Below, piece by piece: positions 24,917 through 35,963 of a DNA stretch of 59,624 nt (positions are counted from its first letter, which is position 1; the number at the start of each line of letters is the position of its first letter). The translations under genes were made by a program, and so were the position numbers. The notes beneath the pieces were generated by a model, which saw only the letters and a program-made list of their open reading frames with translations, searched no databases and was not told the origin of the DNA. Origin of the DNA: Fretibacterium sp. OH1220_COT-178 (GTDB lineage: Bacteria; Synergistota; Synergistia; Synergistales; Aminobacteriaceae); NCBI RefSeq assembly GCF_003860125.1, contig NZ_RQYL01000017.1, positions 1-59,624 of the forward strand, read 5' to 3'.

Positions 24917-26140
24917 ATGCAATACGTCCGTCCCCGCATTCCCCTCCCCCGCCCCGGCGGGGCGCTCCTTCTCCTGGCCGCGCTCCTGCTCTCGGCCGTC
25001 CTCTCCGGCCCCGCCCTGGCCCAGGCCGATTTCCACATCGGCATCATGACCGGCACCGTCTCGGCGACCGAGGACGCCAGCCGCGGCGCCGAGAGCCTGA
25101 TCAACCGATACGGCAGCACCAAGCATGGGGGCATGATCGTCCACGTCACGTACCCCGACCGGTTCGTCTCGGAGATGGAGACCACCATCGGCCAGCTGGT
25201 GGGGCTCGCCGACGACCCCAAGATGAAGGTGATCGTCATCAGCCAGGGCGTTCCGGGCACAACCGAAGGGCTCCGCCGCGTCCGGGAACGGCGCCCCGAC
25301 ATCCTGCTGCTCGTGGGCGAGGCCCACGAGGACCTGAACATCGCCGGCACGGCCGCGGACCTGGTGGTGAACGCGGACAGCTTCAGCCGCGGCTACCTGA
25401 TCCCCCTGGCCGCCAAGCGCGTCGGGGCCAAGAAGTTCGTCCACATCTCCTTCCCGCGCCACATGAGCTTCGAGACCCTGGGGCGCAGGCGCGTCATCAT
25501 GGAGGAGGCCTGCAAGGACCTGGGGCTCGAGTTCTTCTTCGAGACGGCACCCGACCCCCTCAGCGACGTCGGCATGGCGGGCGCCCAGCAGTTCATCCTG
25601 GAGAAGATGCCCACCTGGCTGAACAAGTACGGCAAGGACACGGCCTTCCTGTGCACCAACTACACGCACATCGAGCCCATGCTGATGCGGATCGTCTCCC
25701 TGGGCGGCTACGTGGTGGACCTCTTCTCCCCCGTCATGGGGCTGCCCGGGGCGCTGGGGATCGACCTCTCGAAGGAGAAGGGGAACTGGCCCGCCATCCT
25801 CAAAAAGGTGGAGCGCTCCGTGGTGGAGGCCGGCGCCGGGAGCCGCATCGGGACGGGGACGTTCTCCTACGACTTCACGAACATCGTGGCCCTGGCGGAG
25901 TTCGGCAAGCGATGCGTCGAGGGAAAGGCCCGCCTGGAGAGCCTGGACGACCTGAAGGCCTGCTACGAAGCGCACACGCCGGGCGCCCGGTGGAGCGCCG
26001 TGCGCTACGTGGACCCGGGGACCGGCACCCGCCTCAGGAACGTGGTGCTGGTGAACCAGGACATCTACATCCTCGGCCGGGGGTACCTGGGGATCACGGA
26101 GGTCGAGGTCCCGGAAAAATACCTTCGCATCGGGCGATGA
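24917..26140 (+). CDS. Periplasmic DUF3798 protein
   Basis: This 407-residue secreted protein has a long signal peptide (about residues 1-36, ending GPALAQA). The mature part starts FHIGIMTGTVSATEDASRGAE and has a type I periplasmic-binding fold similar to BMP lipoproteins. Segments such as VIVISQGVPGTTEGL and DILLLVGEAHEDLN are characteristic of DUF3798, a family common in Synergistota and some Clostridia. The ligand is unknown, and no permease or ATPase lies next to it. The ATG at 24917 follows GAGGTG. A longer frame runs upstream through the leader and is not used. Confidence 0.8.
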   Translation: MQYVRPRIPLPRPGGALLLLAALLLSAVLSGPALAQADFHIGIMTGTVSATEDASRGAESLINRYGSTKHGGMIVHVTYPDRFVSEMETTIGQLVGLADDPKMKVIVISQGVPGTTEGLRRVRERRPDILLLVGEAHEDLNIAGTAADLVVNADSFSRGYLIPLAAKRVGAKKFVHISFPRHMSFETLGRRRVIMEEACKDLGLEFFFETAPDPLSDVGMAGAQQFILEKMPTWLNKYGKDTAFLCTNYTHIEPMLMRIVSLGGYVVDLFSPVMGLPGALGIDLSKEKGNWPAILKKVERSVVEAGAGSRIGTGTFSYDFTNIVALAEFGKRCVEGKARLESLDDLKACYEAHTPGARWSAVRYVDPGTGTRLRNVVLVNQDIYILGRGYLGITEVEVPEKYLRIGR

Positions 26141-26246
26141 ACGCCCCCGGCAGGGGGGCGCAGGAAAAAACAGGGGCCGGCCCAAAGGCCGCCCCCCTTA
26201 CACCGTCCCCCCGCGCCCGGTCGTACCGGGGCCGCGTCGGACGAGT

Positions 26247-26774
26247 TCAGTCCTTTCGGAAGCGGCAGTTGAGCTTGTAGCTCTCGCCGGCGTCCCTCAC
26301 CTCCAGGGTCAGGTGCACCTCGGTCTCGGATTGCAGGACCAGCGTCATCCCCCCCTCAGGATCGGGCGGCGACCGCCATTTGTTCCTTCCGGCGCGACGA
26401 AGTTCGATCCGGCCCGGCCCGATCGGCATCGTTTCCGTCCCGATATAGGTTCCCGCGTGGTACAGATCCACGGTGAACGAGGCCGATGCGACCATCGTCG
26501 CCGTATCGCCCGTACGGGTCACGTCCTCGAACTGTGCGCTGGCGGAATCCAGCTTCAAATCGCCCCTGCCCTCGGGGAGCGTCGCCGTTCCGCTGCCGCC
26601 GACGGCGGTCCAGCGCCCCTCCAGGACCTCGATGGAGATCTCCTCCCCGGACCCCGGCAGAGGCAGATCCCCGGAGTCGGAGCCGCCCTTCCCCCCTCCG
26701 CCGCCGCAGCCGCCCAGCAGGATCAACGAGGACGCCAAGAGACACCACACCCAACCCAGTCTGCTCCCGTTCAC
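26247..26774 (-). CDS. Lipoprotein of unknown function
   Basis: This 175-residue protein starts with GTG at 26774, 7 bases after AAGGAGG. A lipoprotein signal (VWCLLASSLILLGGC) gives lipid attachment at Cys 23 or so, followed by a Gly-rich tether. The rest looks like a small beta-sandwich, ending in YKLNCRFRKD, with a region (LEGRWTAVGGSGTATLPEG) reminiscent of lipocalin-like or META-type domains but not assignable. It is transcribed alone. Confidence 0.65.
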   Translation of the reverse strand: MNGSRLGWVWCLLASSLILLGGCGGGGGKGGSDSGDLPLPGSGEEISIEVLEGRWTAVGGSGTATLPEGRGDLKLDSASAQFEDVTRTGDTATMVASASFTVDLYHAGTYIGTETMPIGPGRIELRRAGRNKWRSPPDPEGGMTLVLQSETEVHLTLEVRDAGESYKLNCRFRKD

Positions 26775-27204
26775 ACCCTTCGACCTCCTTCTCGAATTCG
26801 ACCTCGGATCTTCCGAAGAGGCACTTCGTGCCTCCAACAAAAAAGTGTCGACCACGAAACGGACGGGCTCCGTACTCCGCCTCGTATCGGGGCGGAAAAC
26901 AGGCCGCGGAACCGTCCCCATATGCTGCACGGGCATGCTTCGAAGGAACTCCCCCTACCGGGGAGCGCGCTGGAGGTGTTGGAGGAAAAGTCTTTCAGGC
27001 TTCAATCTTACCCTTTCGGGCACGGCTTGTAAACCATCCCCCCGCAAACGTCGGGACCACCGATCCGGCAGGGCGTCGCCTGTGCGGGCCGGGACCGGAA
27101 AAGGGCAGAAGACGGCTGAGCGCTTCGCCCGCAAAGGTCATCCCCAGGACGACTCCGAATTGTCCAGGATGGTGCGTTGCGCCCCGACGCCTCTCGTTTC
27201 AGGA
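26775..27204. other. Intergenic stretch without a recognisable gene
   Basis: About 430 bases between the lipoprotein start and the PadR terminator. Open frames here are short and lack ribosome sites. A small perfect hairpin (GAGGCAC and GTGCCTC, near 26817-26833) is the only structure I noticed. Confidence 0.5.
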
Positions 27205-27205
27205 T

Positions 27206-27234
27206 AAAAATGCGGAGGGGGACCGCCCCCCTCC
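27206..27234 (-). terminator. Terminator after the PadR-family regulator
   Basis: An 8-bp GC stem (GGAGGGGG and CCCCCTCC) at 27214-27234 is followed on the minus strand by a five-T run (27206-27210). Confidence 0.8.
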
Positions 27235-27235
27235 T

Positions 27236-27598
27236 TCACGTCCGCTCGCAGCCCTCCGCGATGGCCCGAGTGAGGCGGTCGATGTTGCCGCGGTAGCGCA
27301 ACAGGGTCGTCCGCCAGTTCGCCAGGCACTCGCGCCCCTCGCCCGTGAGGACGTATACGCGCTTGGGCGGCGAGGCGGTGTGGTCCCATCGCGACGTCAG
27401 CAGGCCGTCCTTCTCCATCTTCCGCAGCGTCCTGTAGAGCCCCGTGGGGTCCACGCCCTCGCGGTCCATAAAATCGCTCTCCGCCAGCTTCTTCAAAAGG
27501 GAAAAGCCATGGAGGTCCTCACGGCTCAAAAACAGCAGGACCGCGGGCTGAATCAGCCGATCCAGAAAAAAACCCTTGCACGCGCACTTCTGCCTCAT
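27236..27598 (-). CDS. PadR-family transcriptional regulator
   Basis: This 120-residue winged-helix regulator has the PadR core LIQPAVLLFLSREDLHGFSL then GLYRTLRKMEKDGLL (about 53-67) and RVYVLTGEGRECL. The N terminus carries a CACKGF cluster that may bind a metal or thiol ligand. The ATG at 27598 follows AAAGGAG. It is divergent from the NMT1-type ABC operon that starts at 27774, which is therefore its most likely target. Confidence 0.85.
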   Translation of the reverse strand: MRQKCACKGFFLDRLIQPAVLLFLSREDLHGFSLLKKLAESDFMDREGVDPTGLYRTLRKMEKDGLLTSRWDHTASPPKRVYVLTGEGRECLANWRTTLLRYRGNIDRLTRAIAEGCERT

Positions 27599-27669
27599 CC
27601 GACGTCGAACTCCTTTCGGCCTCCATCCTCCTCATCGCCATGAATTATAGCACCGGCAAGGCTTCGCGC

Positions 27670-27698
27670 TTGACTCCGCTCCGGTCCCCGCCTATAAT
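27670..27698 (+). promoter_or_regulatory. Promoter of the second NMT1-type ABC operon
   Basis: TTGACT (27670-27675) and a perfect TATAAT (27693-27698) are separated by 17 bases, 76 bases before the start codon of the binding-protein gene. Confidence 0.82.
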
Positions 27699-27773
27699 CA
27701 CGCCATAACAGACATGGTCCAATATTGGCGATGGGCTTTTATCGACGGCATCCGAAAGCGGGGGAAGATCGAG

Positions 27774-28814
27774 ATGAGGAAGACGGCAATGCGGCGCGCT
27801 CTCTGGGCTTTTATGGCGGTCATGACGGTCTGCGCGGCGGCCTGTGCCGCGCCGGCCACCCTGACGGTCGGCAACACGGGCAGCAGCATCAAGCCGGCGA
27901 TGGTGGTCCTGGCCCACGAAAAGGGCTTTTACCGGGACGAGGGCCTGGACGTGACGATCGTCCCCATCGCCAACCTGAACGACGGCATCACGGCCGTGCA
28001 GCTCGGCAAGCTGGACATCCTTCCGCTGGGGATCATCCCGTCCGTGACCTTCATCTCCAAGGGCGCGGACCTCGTGATCTACGGCGGGACCATCGCCGAG
28101 GGGTCCCAGGGCGTGACGCTGCCGGAGAACGCGGCGCAGTACCGGGACCTGACGGCGTTTCGGGGCAAGAGGATCGCGGTCGTGCTCCCCGAGACGGGGA
28201 AGATGATCATGAAGGACCTGATCCGCAAGGCCGGCGTCGACGTGGAGCGCGAGGTGCAGTTCGTGGTGCTGAACGGATTTCAGTCCGTCATCGAGACGGT
28301 CCTGAAGGGGGCGGCGGACATCGGGTTCGTCAACAGCGGGTTCGACATCATCGCCAGAAGGCGGGGGCTCGCGGTAGCCGTGGACCTGAAGGACTGGGCG
28401 CCGAACTCCGTGTGCTGCCGGCAGACCACGTCGCGCAAGACGTTCGAGGCGAAGCGGGACGCGCTGGTGAAGTTCCAGACCGCGAACCTCGAGGCGTACA
28501 AGTTTTACAAGGAGCGCCCGGACGAGACCGTCGGGCTGCTGACGGCCTACTCCGGCCAGCCGGAGGACTACGTGCGCCACTGCCTGTACGACGACGTGAT
28601 GGTCGTGACGCTCGACCCGGCCAGCAGGCGCATCAAGGACTTCTACGAGGTCATGAAGGCCAACGGCGACATCGACCCGAACACGCCCCACGGCATCGAC
28701 AAGGCCATCGACACGTCGATCTACGCCGAGGCGCTGGACGCGATGCAGGCCCGGTACCCGGACAGCCCGATCTTCAAGGACCTGAGAAAAAGATTCGAGC
28801 TGGAGAACGACTGA
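27774..28814 (+). CDS. ABC transporter substrate-binding protein, NMT1/SsuA type (second system)
   Basis: This 346-residue protein has a signal peptide (MRRALWAFMAVMTVCAAACA), and its Cys could allow lipid attachment. The NMT1/ThiY-like fold shows VVLAHEKGFYRDEGLDVTIVP (about 43-62) and DLTAFRGKRIAVVLPETG. The ligand is not clear; the family covers nitrate, sulfonates, pyrimidine precursors and thiamine precursors. The ATG at 27774 follows GGGGGAAG. It is first in a three-gene operon with an ATPase and a permease, behind a strong promoter and divergent from a PadR regulator. Confidence 0.86.
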   Translation: MRKTAMRRALWAFMAVMTVCAAACAAPATLTVGNTGSSIKPAMVVLAHEKGFYRDEGLDVTIVPIANLNDGITAVQLGKLDILPLGIIPSVTFISKGADLVIYGGTIAEGSQGVTLPENAAQYRDLTAFRGKRIAVVLPETGKMIMKDLIRKAGVDVEREVQFVVLNGFQSVIETVLKGAADIGFVNSGFDIIARRRGLAVAVDLKDWAPNSVCCRQTTSRKTFEAKRDALVKFQTANLEAYKFYKERPDETVGLLTAYSGQPEDYVRHCLYDDVMVVTLDPASRRIKDFYEVMKANGDIDPNTPHGIDKAIDTSIYAEALDAMQARYPDSPIFKDLRKRFELEND

Positions 28815-28820
28815 TCCCCC

Positions 28821-29581
<761 letters not shown>

Positions 29582-29585
<4 letters not shown>

Positions 29586-30478
29586 AGGGCCTGGCCGCGA
29601 ACCACGTCCTGCTGGCGCTCCTCGCCGCGCTCGTCCTGAGGCCGGGCGGGTTCGCCTCGGCGCCCCCTACAGCGTTCCTGACGGCCGCCGCACTGATCGA
29701 GGGCCTCTACCTCCTCCGATGGGCCCGGAGCCCGAACCGGGCGGCGTGCTCCGGGGTGGCCGCCCTGATATGGGGGCTGCTCATCGTCTGGGAGATCGCC
29801 ACGACGCGGACCGGCAGCGCCAACCCGATCCTGGTCCCCGCGCCCGAGGACGTCTTTCATGTCTTCTGGACGGCGAGGGCGCTGATGCTGCGCGGCGTGG
29901 TCTCGTCGCTGGGGCTGCTGGCCGTGGGGTTCGCCGTATCCCTCACGCTGGGCGTCACCCTGGGGCTGGCGGCCGGGTGGTTCCGGACGCCGGGGGACAT
30001 CCTGATGCCCATAGCGCGCGTGCTCAGCCCGATCCCCCCGGTCATCTACAGCCCCTACATCGTGGCGCTCATGCCGACCTTCCGCAGCGCGGCGGCGGCG
30101 ATCCTGATCCTCGGCATCTTCTGGCCGACCTTCATGAACATGGCCGGACGCGTGAAGGCGATCGACCGGCGCATCCTCGACACGGCCCGCACCATGAACG
30201 TGAGCGGCCCCACAATGATCTTCCGCGTGCTCCTGCCCTACGTGACGCCGGGCATCTTCGCGGGGCTGCGCGTGTCCCTGTCCACGTCGTTCCTCCTGCT
30301 GACCGTCGCGGAGATGAGCGGCGCGGCCAGCGGCATGGGGTACTTCATCAAGAACTACTCCGACTACGCGAACTACACGAACGTCGCGGCGGGGATCATC
30401 CTGGTCGGCGTCGTCGTCACCCTGCTGAACCGTCTGCTGACCGCCCTGGAACGCCGCTGCGTCCGCTGGAGGGAGTGA
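29582..30478 (+). CDS. ABC transporter permease, SsuC type (second system)
   Basis: This 298-residue membrane protein has two extra N-terminal hydrophobic segments and then the usual six-helix permease core. The coupling region RVKAIDRRILDTARTMNVSG lies at about 195-214. The start is GTG at 29582, overlapping the ATPase stop. It closes the three-gene operon. Confidence 0.9.
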
Positions 30479-30530
30479 GACGGCCCCGCAGCACAACACG
30501 GCGGCCGTGGCGAGGCCCGCCGTCCCGCTC

Positions 30531-30559
30531 TTGAATATCTCCTACAATTATTGTACATT
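30531..30559 (+). promoter_or_regulatory. Promoter and palindromic operator of the antitoxin gene
   Basis: TTGAAT (30531-30536), 17 bases, then TACATT (30554-30559). A 13-base perfect palindrome TACAATTATTGTA (30543-30555) overlaps the end of the spacer and the -10. Antitoxins of the RelB/DinJ group usually bind such palindromes and repress their own operon. Confidence 0.65.
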
Positions 30560-30600
30560 TGAATTACGATCAAATGCGAACGAAGAAAGGGGGCGCAATC

Positions 30601-30897
30601 ATGGCAAACGGATTGCTTCAGCTGCGCATCGATGACAATCTGAGGCGGGAGGCGGCCGCAATCTATTCCCAGCTCGGGCTCGATCTCCCTACGGCGATCC
30701 GCATGTTTCTGACCCGTTCGGTGCAGGTCCGGGGCATTCCTTTCAGTGTGCAGCTGCCCGATGAGGACTATAAAGCGACTGCGGCGCTTGCGGCGATGAA
30801 GCGCGTGAGCCGGATGGCGGAAGAAAACGGCATCTCCGACATGACCCCGGACGAGATCGACGCGGAGATCGCCGCGGTGAGGAGCACAAAGCCATAA
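30601..30897 (+). CDS. RelB/DinJ-family antitoxin
   Basis: This 98-residue protein has a ribbon-helix-helix N terminus (LQLRIDDNLRREAAAIYSQL) followed by GLDLPTAIRMFLTRSV, the standard RelB/DinJ signature. It would neutralise a partner toxin by direct binding and repress the operon. The ATG at 30601 follows AAAGGGGG. The next gene, which should encode the toxin, is only a stub of 13 residues, so this antitoxin appears to be an orphan. Confidence 0.87.
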   Translation: MANGLLQLRIDDNLRREAAAIYSQLGLDLPTAIRMFLTRSVQVRGIPFSVQLPDEDYKATAALAAMKRVSRMAEENGISDMTPDEIDAEIAAVRSTKP

Positions 30898-30939
30898 ATG
30901 AAGTTGTATGCGGTGATCGACACCTCGGAAATCAGGTGA
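30898..30939 (+). pseudogene. Truncated PIN-like toxin stub
   Basis: Directly after the antitoxin stop an ATG opens MKLYAVIDTSEIR and then stops. MKLYAVIDT is the start of PIN-family toxins of the COG1569 type, where the Asp is a catalytic metal ligand. The remainder is missing, and the break coincides with a long palindrome at 30937-30988. Confidence 0.6.
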
Positions 30940-30988
30940 GTGAAATAACGGACGGCCCCCAAGGCGGGGCCGTCCGTTATCTCACTCA
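30937..30988. repeat. Long perfect hairpin at the toxin truncation point
   Basis: A 15-bp perfect stem (arms at 30945-30959 and 30966-30980, loop of 6) is extended by a further 7 bp after one mismatch. There is no T run on either side, so it may be a palindromic repeat element rather than a terminator. Confidence 0.65.
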
Positions 30989-31275
30989 TCCCGCCCATCG
31001 ATGCAAGCGGGCCGCAGCGTCGCCATCCCCCGCCGCATCGACACGCCTCATTCCAATTCTAAATCATTTGTAGGCGATAAGTAGTGAGCCAGCGAGGCGT
31101 AGCGAGCTGTGCGAATCTCTTAGAGGCTTCATCAGGCGGCTGGTTGTGAGCGTCGAAGACGAAGCCACTAGGCTTCGCTTCGACGTAAGCGACCGACACG
31201 ACATTTTAGGTCTTAACAGCCCAAAAGTGTCGGTCATCTGCTTAAACGAAGCATACGAATGATTGGGAAATGGAA
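30989..31275. other. Intergenic repeat-rich stretch downstream of pyrE
   Basis: About 290 bases without a gene. It holds inverted-repeat element B (31186-31244) and sequence resembling that flanking elements A1 and A2 near mglB, including a CTTCGCTTCG-type motif at 31173-31182. Confidence 0.5.
31186..31244. repeat. Small inverted-repeat element, copy B
   Basis: It begins TAAGCGACCGACAC and ends GTGTCGGTCATCTGCTTA. The ACCGACAC and GTGTCGGT arms are perfectly complementary over 8 bp. The ends match elements A1 and A2 near mglB. It lies 31 bases past the pyrE stop, again at a gene 3' end. Confidence 0.65.
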
Positions 31276-31854
31276 TCACACCTGGCGGCTGCCGGGCTTG
31301 ACCACCGCCACCCCATCCCTGCACAAGGGGCAGTCGGCCTCCTCCCACCGCTGCGCCTCCATGGCCATCAGGGGCCTGAAGGGCACGCCGAAGTCCGCGG
31401 TCCCGCCCGAACGGTCGACCACCGATCCCACGCCGACCACCACGGCGCCGGCCGCCCTCAGGAGCTCCACGACCTCCTTCACCGAGCCCCCGGTGGTCAC
31501 CACGTCCTCGACCACCAGCACCCGCTCGCCCGGTTTCACGTGAAAGCCGCGCCGAAGCGTCATCCTTCCGTTCTCCCGCTCGGCGAAGACGTTGCGCACC
31601 CCGAGGGCGCGCGCCACCTCGTAGGCCATGATGACGCCGCCCAGGGCCGGTCCGGCCACGACGTCGATGCGCTCGTCCCCAAACAGGCGCGCCAGCGCCC
31701 CGCAGAGCTCCGCGCTCTCCTCGGGGTGCTCGAACAGGGCGGCGCACTGCATGTAGCGGTCGCTGTGCTGGCCCGACGTCAGCCTGAAATGCCCGGTCCT
31801 GAGGGCGCCCAGACGGGTCAGGACCGCCTCGGTTCTCTCCTGCGTGCCGTTCAT
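31276..31854 (-). CDS. pyrE: Orotate phosphoribosyltransferase
   Basis: This 192-residue enzyme joins orotate to PRPP to make orotidine monophosphate in pyrimidine synthesis. The PRPP-binding motif VLVVEDVVTTGGSVKEV lies at about 112-128, and FHVKPGE precedes it. LTSGQHSDRY near residue 25 is the orotate-side loop. A Cys pair near the C terminus (CPLCRDG) is typical of the archaeal-like short PyrE forms. The ATG at 31854 follows GAGGAGG. It is the last gene of the pyr operon. Confidence 0.93.
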   Translation of the reverse strand: MNGTQERTEAVLTRLGALRTGHFRLTSGQHSDRYMQCAALFEHPEESAELCGALARLFGDERIDVVAGPALGGVIMAYEVARALGVRNVFAERENGRMTLRRGFHVKPGERVLVVEDVVTTGGSVKEVVELLRAAGAVVVGVGSVVDRSGGTADFGVPFRPLMAMEAQRWEEADCPLCRDGVAVVKPGSRQV

Positions 31855-31870
31855 GTCTCGTCCTCCTCGC

Positions 31871-32757
31871 TCACGAAAGTCTTCCGGGCCCGGCCAGGGC
31901 CCTCTTCAGCTCGTCCCTCATCCGCAGCGCCTCGTCCCGCGCCGCGGAGACGAAGTCGTCGGTGCCGGCCTTTTTGTGCGCGCAGATCAGGCTGCGGGAC
32001 GCCGCGACAACCGCGCCGCCCCCGAAGGCGTCGAAGCAGCCGGCCAGCCCCTCCGCCGAAGCCCCCTGCGCCCCGTAGCCCGGGAGCAGGAAGAACGTGT
32101 GCGGCATCCGCCGGCGCAGCAGCGCGCCCTGCTCCGGGTAGGTGGCCCCGACGACCGCGCCGACGGAGCTGTAGCCCTCCGTTCCGACGAGGAACGCGCC
32201 CCACTCCGCGGCCTTCGCCCCCACGCGCTGGTAAAGGGGCTCGCCGCCCTCGGTGACGAGGTCCTGGAACTCGCCGGACGAGGGGTTCGACGTCTTGACC
32301 AGCACGAAGATCCCCCGGCCCGTCGTCCGGCAGTCGTCCACGAAGGGCACCACGCCGTCGCTGCCCAGGTAGGGGTTCACCGTCAGGAAGTCCGCCGCGA
32401 GGGGCGCGTCCGAGGCCAGGTACGCCCCGGAGTAGGCGGAGGCCGTCGCTCCGATGTCCCCGCGCTTGGCGTCGAGGATCACCACGTAGTCCAGCCGGCG
32501 CGCCTCCTCCACCGTGTCGCGCATGCAGGCCAGGCCGGGGAGCCCCATCAGCTCGTAGTACGCCGCCTGGACCTTCACGCAGGGGATCAGGTCCTTCAGG
32601 CCGTCCAGCAGCGCGAAGTTGAAGGCGCGGACCGCCTCGGCCGGCCCGCCCGCCTCGAGATGGGGCCGGGCGAACGATTCGGGGACAAACTCCAGACGGG
32701 TGTCGAGCCCCAGGGCCGAGGGGTTGCCGCACGCGCCGATCGACCGGATCAGGCGGT

Positions 32758-32767
<10 letters not shown>
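31871..32767 (-). CDS. pyrF: Orotidine 5'-phosphate decarboxylase, subfamily 2
   Basis: This 298-residue enzyme decarboxylates OMP to UMP. The active-site motif VILDAKRGDIGATA (about 95-108) carries the D-K-x-x-D catalytic set. The N-terminal LGLDTRLE and the long insert are typical of the larger group 2 enzymes. The ATG at 32767 overlaps the end of pyrC by 10 bases. It precedes pyrE by 16 bases. Confidence 0.93.
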
Positions 32768-34050
<1,283 letters not shown>

Positions 34051-34067
34051 GCCGTTTTGTCCCTCCC

Positions 34068-35003
34068 TCATGCCCTGGCCTCCTCGGCCCGGAAGCGCGT
34101 CAGCAGATACAGCAGCGCCATCCGCACCGCAACCCCGTTGGTGACCTGCCCGTCGATGATCGACTGCGGCCCGTCCGCGACGTCCGACGCGATCTCGACG
34201 CCCCGGTTGATGGGGCCGGGGTGCATGACCAGCGCGTCCTTGCGCGCCAGGGCGATGCGTTCCTCCGTCAGGCCGAAGAACTTGTGGTACTCGCGGACCG
34301 AGGGGAAGAGCCCCTTCTTCTGCCGCTCCAGCTGGATGCGCAGCCCCATCACCACGTCCGCGCCCTTGACGGCGTCGTCCACGCGGCAGGTGGCCTCGCA
34401 GCCCAGGGACTCGATCTCCACCGGCATCAGGGTGGCCGGCCCCGCAACCACAACCCTGGCCCCCATCTTGCCGAGCCCGTAGATGTTTGAGCGCGCCACG
34501 CGGCTGTGGGTGACGTCACCCACGATGGCGACCCGAAGGCCCTCGAGCGACCCGAACCGCTCCTCCATCGAGAACATGTCCAGCAGGGCCTGGGTGGGGT
34601 GCTCGTTCGTCCCGTCCCCGGCGTTGATGACGGAGGCCCTGACGTGCTTGGCCATCAGGTGCGGCGCGCCCGTCATGGGGTGCCGCAGGATCATGACGTC
34701 GGTCCCCATGACGTCGAGCGTCCGCGCCGTGTCGACGAGCGTCTCGCCCTTGGCCACGCTGGAGGCCGAGGCGGTCATCCCCGAGGCCGTGCCCGACAGG
34801 TACTTGCAGGCCAGCTCGAAGGACAGGCGCGTGCGCGTGCTGTTCTCGTAGAAGACGGTGATGACCGATTTGCCCTGAAGGTGCGGGGTCTTCTTGTTGT
34901 TGGAGGTGATGACCTGCTTCATCACCTTGGCGGTGTCCAGAATCTCGCGAATTTCGTCGGCACCGGTGTTGCGCAGGCCCAAAAGATCCTTGGAACGCAG
35001 CAT
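34068..35003 (-). CDS. pyrB: Aspartate carbamoyltransferase catalytic subunit
   Basis: This 311-residue enzyme makes carbamoyl aspartate, the first committed pyrimidine step. The carbamoyl-phosphate site motif [11 protein letters not shown] lies at about 53-63, and [11 protein letters not shown] at about 134-144. [14 protein letters not shown] near 265-278 is the aspartate-side motif. The length suits the catalytic chain; no regulatory PyrI gene is seen. The ATG at 35003 begins one base after the pyrR stop. Confidence 0.95.
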   Translation of the reverse strand: MLRSKDLLGLRNTGADEIREILDTAKVMKQVITSNNKKTPHLQGKSVITVFYENSTRTRLSFELACKYLSGTASGMTASASSVAKGETLVDTARTLDVMGTDVMILRHPMTGAPHLMAKHVRASVINAGDGTNEHPTQALLDMFSMEERFGSLEGLRVAIVGDVTHSRVARSNIYGLGKMGARVVVAGPATLMPVEIESLGCEATCRVDDAVKGADVVMGLRIQLERQKKGLFPSVREYHKFFGLTEERIALARKDALVMHPGPINRGVEIASDVADGPQSIIDGQVTNGVAVRMALLYLLTRFRAEEARA

Positions 35004-35004
35004 G

Positions 35005-35721
<717 letters not shown>

Positions 35722-35754
35722 TTAAAGGACGCTTGTGTTCAAAACTCTTTGGGG

Positions 35755-35783
35755 ACTTTACCACGAAAATAAATGTTTGTCCA
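35755..35783 (-). promoter_or_regulatory. Promoter candidate for the pyr operon
   Basis: TGGACA (35778-35783) is followed on the minus strand after 17 bases by TAAAGT (35755-35760), giving a start near 35748 and a leader of about 168 bases that includes the PyrR hairpin. Confidence 0.55.
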
Positions 35784-35963
35784 TTAAAAATTGGCCTCAA
35801 AACGTCAATATTTATGTGCTATGATATCGAATTCGGAACTCGTGTTGCATCAAAAAACAGAGTCCCCAAGGTCTTCATCATGGAGCTGCCGTTTCATGCT
35901 GCGGCGCGAGCAAGGCAAGGAAGTTTTCCGAGCAACGGGGAGGAGAAGGGAGATCGGTTGTTA

